Shown: piece after piece, positions 6,559 through 10,309 of the stretch
Layout of the letters: each line of letters begins with the position of its first letter
Position numbering within the stretch: the first letter of the stretch is position 1
Assembly (NCBI GenBank): GCA_022827325.1
Contig: JAJDTE010000160.1
Coordinates: 1 to 10,309 of the forward strand
DNA: 10,309 bases
Direction of reading: 5' to 3'
Origin: VYFG01 sp022827325
GTDB lineage: Bacteria > Pseudomonadota > Gammaproteobacteria > Arenicellales > Poriferihabitantaceae
Translations under genes and position numbers: made by a program
Notes under the pieces: model-generated
Told to the model about the DNA's origin: nothing
The model's database searches: none
The model's input: only the letters and a program-made list of their open reading frames with translations

Positions 6559-7904
6559 CGCGCGATGTTGCCTTCGTGGAGGCTCATGATCTCGGTCTCC
6601 ACGACTTCGATGAATCGCGCCTGGTCTGCCGGTGGCACCTGCTCCGCGGCGTGCCGCTGCACCAGTGCAATCGCAGTCTTCTTGTCCATTCCCGTGCGCA
6701 CCACCGCAGCGACCAGTTCGGCAACCAGTGCCCGGTAACGCATGCGGAACGGGTCCGGCTCACCCAGGGACTGGCGTACTGCCGAGTACCGGGCGCTGGA
6801 GCGCCCGTAGGCCCAGACGAACACGTCACGCAACAATTCGACACGATTCAGTTCATAGATGGCCAACACGCCTTCAATGTAGGCTCGCTCCGGAACGTCC
6901 ACGAAGGACAGGGGGCAGAAATTTCCGCGGATCAGCGGGATATTCGCCGCGAGGCGGGAACTCCGCTTGTTTACGTCCTCGAAACCCTGCAGGTAGGCAA
7001 GGTGCACGAGGGCGAAGAACGCCTGCTCAAAGGGGTCCGTGATCGCGGCCGCGGTAGTCAGAACCTCGTTGAAACATTCCTCGATGAGTTGCGGCACTTC
7101 CAGCGGATGGTAGACCGTGCCCTCGATGCCTACCGGAATGCGCCGCAGGCGGCCGCCGGCCCGCGGGTCGGCAAGCAGGCTGTCCACGAGCAGGGCGTGC
7201 AGATTCAGGATGGTGTACCGGTTAAAGCCGATCTCGTCGGCCTGGTTGACGAGCAGTTCGATGGCTGCCTTGTGGTTCAGGATCATCTGCGCTTCCAGCG
7301 CATCCTTGCCCTCGGCGGCCTCGCCCAACTCCAACAGGCGCTCTGTTTCCAGCAGGGAGTAGGTATTGCCTTCCAGACGGCTGGAGTTCCAGGACAGATC
7401 GATCAGCAGGCGGCTGTATATCGTCCGGGCGTAGGTTCCCGCAGGACGCCCGTCGCCGGGCGGGCGACCCATGTCGAGCAGTCGTTGGCGCGTTTCCGTC
7501 GGCAGGTAATAGGTGACGTTGGGTCGGTAGTCATCCAGGAAGGCGCGCTGGTAGCCCACCGGCTGCCGTTTCTGGATCGGTGCGCGAATCGCCTGCTTGA
7601 CCGCCTCCGCTTCCGGCGAGATCGGCACATGGACCTCACCATGCGCCTCGACGATCGCGCTACCCGCGACCGGGTTGTTCTTGGCGGAAAAGGTGACGGG
7701 CATGCGATAGCGACGGCCCTTGTGCTGACCTTCGGCGATCAGCCGCTCTTGCTCCACCAGCAGGGCGAGGCGGCGCTGCAGCATCCGCGGTGGCAGTTCG
7801 TTGGGCAGTCCTTCACGGATGGCACTGACCTGCACCCCTTCCGGATGGGCAGCCACGACGGTGAGAATAGCGTCGAGCTCTTGTTCAGGGATTCGCTTTG
7901 GCAT
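6507..7904 (-). CDS. Winged-helix/Fic-domain protein with non-canonical active site
   Basis: From the ATG at 7904 the product is 465 residues. Residues 5-68 look like a winged helix-turn-helix (AIREGLPNELPPRMLQRRLA, then a basic wing HKGRRYR), suggesting DNA binding. A class II Fic inhibitory motif [ST]xxxE[GN] is present as SSRLEGN (174-180). The Fic core lies at about 230-330. Its active-site motif, canonically HPFxDGNGRxxR, reads QGFEDVNKRSSR (306-317), so the catalytic His is Gln306 and the second Gly is Lys313, the latter as in the Doc kinase. As I recall, related proteins carry a similar LQPFEDVNKR motif, so this is probably a family trait, not decay. AMP transfer is unlikely by the known mechanism. 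An in-frame ATG at 7952 was not used because those codons consist of operator repeats. The gene sits alone and is probably autoregulated through the upstream repeats. Confidence 0.85.
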   Translation of the reverse strand: MPKRIPEQELDAILTVVAAHPEGVQVSAIREGLPNELPPRMLQRRLALLVEQERLIAEGQHKGRRYRMPVTFSAKNNPVAGSAIVEAHGEVHVPISPEAEAVKQAIRAPIQKRQPVGYQRAFLDDYRPNVTYYLPTETRQRLLDMGRPPGDGRPAGTYARTIYSRLLIDLSWNSSRLEGNTYSLLETERLLELGEAAEGKDALEAQMILNHKAAIELLVNQADEIGFNRYTILNLHALLVDSLLADPRAGGRLRRIPVGIEGTVYHPLEVPQLIEECFNEVLTTAAAITDPFEQAFFALVHLAYLQGFEDVNKRSSRLAANIPLIRGNFCPLSFVDVPERAYIEGVLAIYELNRVELLRDVFVWAYGRSSARYSAVRQSLGEPDPFRMRYRALVAELVAAVVRTGMDKKTAIALVQRHAAEQVPPADQARFIEVVETEIMSLHEGNIARYSLRPAEYEAWRQGWR

Positions 7905-7910
7905 GCATGG

Positions 7911-7916
7911 ATTATA
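7911..7916 (-). promoter_or_regulatory. -10 box of the Fic gene promoter, predicted leaderless start
   Basis: The minus strand has a perfect TATAAT at 7916-7911. The expected transcription start, 6-7 bases downstream, falls at 7905-7904, the ATG chosen for the Fic gene, which implies a leaderless or nearly leaderless mRNA. No good -35 hexamer is seen at 16-18 bases. That region is taken up by the inverted-repeat operator, and no Shine-Dalgarno precedes the ATG. Confidence 0.5.
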
Positions 7917-7945
7917 TGTCGCATAAACGATTATGCGACATATAA
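7912..7945. promoter_or_regulatory. Perfect 15-bp inverted-repeat operator
   Basis: TTATATGTCGCATAA (7912-7926) and its exact reverse complement (7931-7945) flank a 4-base spacer, ACGA. The repeat overlaps the Fic gene -10 box, so a protein bound here should block RNA polymerase. Each arm contains the 12-bp core TATGTCGCATAA, which is itself partly symmetric. The likeliest ligand is the winged-helix domain of the adjacent Fic protein, which is inference. Confidence 0.75.
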
Positions 7946-8006
7946 AGTCCATTATTTGTCGTAAAAATAAGTTTTATGTCGCATAAATCTATTATTTGTC
8001 GCAAAA
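7912..8006. repeat. Five-copy operator array with about 20-bp period
   Basis: Copies of a TATGTCGCATAA-like core lie at 7915-7926 (plus), 7931-7942 (minus), 7955-7966 (plus, TTTGTCGTAAAA), 7975-7986 (plus, exact) and 7995-8006 (plus, TTTGTCGCAAAA). The GTCG centres are 19, 21, 20 and 20 bp apart, about two helical turns, so all sites face the same side of the DNA. The last three are also flanked by A/T-rich tracts. The arrangement suggests cooperative binding or a nucleating protein filament. Confidence 0.75.
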
Positions 8007-8211
8007 AAATCCGGCTGTAATGCGCCGCTTTGGTCACCTCGTGTGCATCGAACAGCTCCATTGCCATGCCGAAGACGAGGCTCGGTTCTTCTCCACTGTT
8101 CTCTCCAGGTGAGGGATCTGCTCCGTGCGCTTCCGGGTACGTTCCCGGGAAATTCACGGGTGCTTATCGGAGTGGATGTCGATATCGACCGGCTCTCCAC
8201 TTGTTGCGCAG
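8007..8211. other. Intergenic stretch without a supported gene
   Basis: Between the operator array and the sulfurtransferase terminator lie about 200 bases with normal GC content. Both strands have open frames, but none has a good start or a recognisable product. One minus-strand frame contains the protein-like piece MELFDAHEVTKAAHYSRIF but has only a GTG start without a Shine-Dalgarno, and it runs on into the operator repeats. It could be a gene remnant. A perfect 12-bp palindrome, GTCGATATCGAC, is at 8178-8189. Confidence 0.4.
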
Positions 8212-8235
8212 AAAAATCATGAATCGGCAGATTCA
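8212..8235 (-). terminator. Rho-independent terminator of the sulfurtransferase gene
   Basis: On the minus strand TGAATC, loop TGCC, GATTCA forms a perfect 6-bp stem (8235-8220), followed after TGA by a run of five T. It begins 19 bases past the sulfurtransferase stop. The stem is AT-rich and short, so its strength is moderate at best, but position and order are right. Confidence 0.6.
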
Positions 8236-8254
8236 GTCTTTATTCTTACACCCC

Positions 8255-9106
8255 TCATGTCCCGGCAGTGTCTTCGCGGATCACGGGCAGGGATCCGTCC
8301 GCAGCCCATTCCATCCACGAGCCTGCATAGGCGCGAACGCGGCGGTAACCGAGCGAGCGCAGCATGACAAAGCTGTGCGAAGAGCGCTGGTGTGTCTGGC
8401 AGTGGACGATGATTTCATGCTCCCGGTCGAAACCACGGTCCGACAGCATCTTTTCCAGGACTTCCGGGGAACGCAGCCGGCGATGGTTCTCCGGATCGAT
8501 GGTGTCCAGCCAGTCGAGATGGCGTGCTCCGGGGATACGCCCCTTCCGGGCCGAGCGGGTTTTCCGGCCCAGGTACTCGTCCTCGCTGCGGGCATCGAGA
8601 ATGCGGACATCCGGGTCACCGAGAATGGACAGCACGTCGTCCTTGGTGGCGACCACAGAGGGGTCGGGACATGCCTTCCAGGGCCCCGCTGCCGGAGCCA
8701 TGGCCGGGTAGCCGGCTTCCAGGGGCAGCCGTTCCGCCTGCCACGACACCAGACCGCCATCCAGCATGGAAAGCCGTCGATGCCCCATGGCTTCCAGCAC
8801 CCAGATCAGCCGCGCGCCTCCGGTACCTCCGTCGTCGTCGTAACCGACCACGTGGTGGTCGTCCCCGAGTCCGATTTCGGCGAACGCCGATTCCAGGAGT
8901 TCCGGGTCCGGCAGCAGTCCCGGGGCGGGCATGCTTCCCCGATTCAGCCTGGCGCTGTCCAGCCAGACGGCACCTGGTATGTGCCCGCTCAGGAACTGCT
9001 CCGGCTTGCCCAGACAGATGATCCGCAGGGAGCCGCTGTCCGGAGCGGCGATGGCCTCGGCAAGTTCTCCGGGCTGGACAAGGTAGGGCAGGGCAGGTGT
9101 CGGCAT
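8255..9106 (-). CDS. Tandem-rhodanese sulfurtransferase (thiosulfate or 3-mercaptopyruvate type)
   Basis: The 283-residue product has two rhodanese domains (about 5-130 and 150-275), the normal length for this family. The C-terminal domain carries the active-site loop HCQTHQRSS with Cys236 as the persulfide-forming residue. In the N-terminal domain the matching place reads GYDDDGGTGGAR with no Cys, so that domain is structural, as usual. Other family marks are GHIPGAVWLD (41-50), LDGGLVSW (115-122), DARSEDEYLG (171-180) and GRIPGARHLDW (189-199). The loop is neither the CRKGVT of classic rhodanese nor the CGSGVT of mercaptopyruvate sulfurtransferases, so the sulfur donor cannot be called. No signal peptide is seen, so it is probably cytosolic. 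The ATG is preceded by only weak Shine-Dalgarno-like bases. It is a single-gene unit divergent from truD with its own terminator. Confidence 0.9.
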   Translation of the reverse strand: MPTPALPYLVQPGELAEAIAAPDSGSLRIICLGKPEQFLSGHIPGAVWLDSARLNRGSMPAPGLLPDPELLESAFAEIGLGDDHHVVGYDDDGGTGGARLIWVLEAMGHRRLSMLDGGLVSWQAERLPLEAGYPAMAPAAGPWKACPDPSVVATKDDVLSILGDPDVRILDARSEDEYLGRKTRSARKGRIPGARHLDWLDTIDPENHRRLRSPEVLEKMLSDRGFDREHEIIVHCQTHQRSSHSFVMLRSLGYRRVRAYAGSWMEWAADGSLPVIREDTAGT

Positions 9107-9107
9107 C

Positions 9108-9116
9108 TGCTACAAT
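9108..9116 (+). promoter_or_regulatory. Extended -10 promoter for truD
   Basis: TGCTACAAT fits the extended -10 pattern TGnTATAAT with one mismatch. No good -35 is seen at 16-18 bases, as is usual for extended -10 promoters. The predicted start near 9123 leaves a leader of about 26 bases before the truD ATG at 9149. Confidence 0.4.
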
Positions 9117-9139
9117 CCGCACGCTTTGAAGGTGCCCGG

Positions 9140-9145
9140 ATTATA
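9140..9145 (-). promoter_or_regulatory. -10 box for the sulfurtransferase gene
   Basis: The minus strand has a perfect TATAAT at 9145-9140. The predicted start near 9133 gives a leader of about 27 bases before the ATG at 9106. No convincing -35 is visible. The box lies inside the truD leader, so the two divergent promoters overlap. Confidence 0.4.
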
Positions 9146-9148
9146 GCC

Positions 9149-10234
9149 ATGTTCACTCCTGCCACCACGGCCCGGCCGGTGGCGGACGTGCCGGAATTTT
9201 CCGTTTCACACTGGCGATACCTGCACGGCCCGCCGGTCGGACACGCCAGGGCACGTGCCTTCCCCGAAGACTTCCAGGTGGAGGAACAGCTGGGGTTCGC
9301 TCCTCCCGGTTTCGGGGCACACCACTGGATCTACCTGCGATATCACTCCCTCAACACCGCGGATGTCGCGCGCATGATCGCACGAGCGGCCGGTATCCCC
9401 CCGAAGGATGTGGGCTACGGCGGCCTGAAGGATCGGGTGGCATTGACCAGCCAGTGGTTCAGCCTGCCCCGCCAGCCGGTCGATTCGGGAATTCACGAAG
9501 GAATCGTGTCCCTTTGCGCCCGTGATGAGCGGCTTGAGTTGCTGCGGGTGAGCGCCAACACGCGCAAGCTGAGACGCGGCGTGCACTCCGGCAACGGGTT
9601 CCGGATTACCCTGCGGGAGGTCAGTGCTGCAGGGGCAGAGTTGGAGGCGCGCCTGGAGTCCATACGCGCCCGGGGAGTGCCCAACTATTTCGGCCCGCAG
9701 AGATTCGGCCGCAACGGCAACAATCTTCGCACTGCGGTGAGAATGTTCCGCGGGGAGTCCCGGCGCATGGACCGCATGACGCGCTCCATGGCGCTTTCCG
9801 CCGCGCGTGCCTGGATATTCAACGAGGTGCTGTCGCAGCGTATCGGGCGACAATCATGGGATCAGCCCATGGACGGGGACTGCATGCAACTCGACGGCAG
9901 CCGTTCCCGGTTCATCCAAGATGGTTCCGACCCGGATGTCGCAGGCAGGATCGGGCAGGGGGACATTCATCCCACGGGCCCTCTCTGGGGAAGGGGCCGG
10001 ACGCTTGCGACGGGACCGGCGGCCGCTTTCGAAGAGGAAGTGGTTGCGGGGATTGACGTGCTGCCCGGGGGACTGGCCCAAGCCGGACTGAGACAGGACC
10101 GCCGTGCACTCCGGGTGATTCCCGCGGGGCTTGAATGGCGGTGTGTGGAGCCCGGCAGGCTGGTCCTCGAATTCTTCCTGCCGCAAGGGGCGTACGCCAC
10201 TGCCGTGTTGCGTGAATTGCTGCATACCGGATAG
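9149..10234 (+). CDS. truD: tRNA pseudouridine(13) synthase TruD
   Basis: TruD isomerises uridine 13 of certain tRNAs (tRNA-Glu in E. coli) to pseudouridine in the cytosol. The product is 361 residues against 349 in E. coli. The catalytic Asp is D95 in GGLKDRVALTSQW (91-103). The family signature NYFGPQRFG is at 179-187, and the conserved GDIHPTGPLWG is at 271-281, near the end of the TRUD insertion region. PEDFQVEE (39-46) is the expected N-terminal strand. The frame is open well upstream of the chosen ATG, but that part is antisense to the sulfurtransferase gene. The ATG at 9149 gives the right family length. The Shine-Dalgarno is weak. The next gene starts 27 bases after the stop. In many gammaproteobacteria truD sits by ispF, surE and pcm, which are not seen here. 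Confidence 0.95.
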   Translation: MFTPATTARPVADVPEFSVSHWRYLHGPPVGHARARAFPEDFQVEEQLGFAPPGFGAHHWIYLRYHSLNTADVARMIARAAGIPPKDVGYGGLKDRVALTSQWFSLPRQPVDSGIHEGIVSLCARDERLELLRVSANTRKLRRGVHSGNGFRITLREVSAAGAELEARLESIRARGVPNYFGPQRFGRNGNNLRTAVRMFRGESRRMDRMTRSMALSAARAWIFNEVLSQRIGRQSWDQPMDGDCMQLDGSRSRFIQDGSDPDVAGRIGQGDIHPTGPLWGRGRTLATGPAAAFEEEVVAGIDVLPGGLAQAGLRQDRRALRVIPAGLEWRCVEPGRLVLEFFLPQGAYATAVLRELLHTG

Positions 10235-10261
10235 AATCGATCAAGTTCCACGTCGGCCCGA

Positions 10262-10309
10262 ATGACCTTCATCGAAAAGCTACGCCGCGCCTGGGAACAG
10301 CAGGATTCG
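10262..10309 (+). CDS. pyrF: 5' end of a probable orotidine 5'-phosphate decarboxylase gene (truncated by window edge)
   Basis: Sixteen codons from an ATG to the window end read MTFIEKLRRAWEQQDS. This resembles the start of type-2 PyrF proteins, which open with a similar FxxKLRxxW segment and then SLLCVGLDPD. PyrF makes UMP from OMP in pyrimidine synthesis. It follows truD in the same direction after 27 bases and may be co-transcribed with it. The call rests on a very short stretch and would be settled by the next 30 codons. Confidence 0.5.
   Translation, partial: MTFIEKLRRAWEQQDS

Noticed and set aside
7905..7952. Extended Fic N-terminus from the ATG at 7952
   Set aside because: The added residues are encoded by operator repeats and the -10 box. 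The ATG at 7904 fits the promoter better.
6444..7964. Long plus-strand open frame of about 500 codons
   Set aside because: It is fully antisense to the Fic gene, whose motifs are clear. The translation has no recognisable domain, and high GC makes such shadows common.
7912..8006. Short regularly spaced repeats resembling a CRISPR array
   Set aside because: The units are only 12-15 bp, recur every 20 bp, leave no room for unique spacers, include an inverted copy, and sit over a promoter with no cas genes nearby. An operator array explains them better.
7912..8157. Minus-strand frame containing MELFDAHEVTKAAHYSRIF
   Set aside because: It has only a GTG start with no Shine-Dalgarno, a tail encoded by operator repeats, and no recognised family. 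It is noted as a possible remnant only.
8178..8189. Perfect palindrome GTCGATATCGAC as a regulatory site
   Set aside because: It is a single copy in a gene-poor stretch, not next to a promoter that I can support, and short enough to arise by chance.
8030..9148. Long 5' extension of the truD frame
   Set aside because: It is antisense to the tandem-rhodanese gene. TruD homology starts just after the ATG at 9149, and the resulting length fits the family.

Overview
The window looks like part of a chromosome from a GC-rich gammaproteobacterium. The evidence is the gene set: an MltD-type lytic transglycosylase, TruD, a DUF349 coiled-coil protein, a class I [4Fe-4S] fumarase, and a probable type-2 PyrF start. 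Coding runs on both strands with little wasted space. Lineage below class level cannot be fixed from the sequence; a Chromatiales-like bacterium is only a guess. No rRNA, tRNA, CRISPR array or recognisable transposase was seen.

Layout from left to right: (1) 1-231, the 3' end of an unrecognised plus-strand gene with a very strong preference for G at third codon positions. (2) 232-400, an intergenic stretch with two small hairpins. (3) 401-3864, a minus-strand two-gene operon with a DUF349 protein first and class I fumarase second, joined by a 4-base ATGA overlap and served by a promoter with a perfect -35 hexamer. (4) 3975-6320, a divergent mltD-like gene with a signal peptide, one SLT catalytic domain and about five LysM modules, three of which carry an identical cysteine pair. 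(5) 6321-8254, an accessory-looking island. It holds a doubtful short ORF with a strong Shine-Dalgarno sequence, a minus-strand winged-helix/Fic-domain gene, and an unusual AT-rich operator array upstream of it. (6) 8255-9106, a minus-strand tandem-rhodanese sulfurtransferase with its own terminator. (7) 9149-10234, truD, divergent from the sulfurtransferase across only 42 bases. (8) 10262 to the window end, the first 16 codons of a gene resembling pyrF.

The most interesting system is the Fic gene and its upstream DNA. Five copies of a 12-bp TATGTCGCATAA-like element lie between 7912 and 8006, with centres 19, 21, 20 and 20 bp apart (two helical turns each). The two copies nearest the gene form a perfect 15-bp inverted repeat over the -10 box of a promoter whose predicted start is the ATG itself. 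The protein begins with a winged-helix-like domain. It carries an intact class II Fic inhibitory motif, but its active-site motif reads QGFEDVNKR, so the catalytic histidine is glutamine and the second glycine of GNGR is lysine. This suggests an autoregulated DNA-binding protein with an altered or lost Fic activity, which remains an inference until tested.
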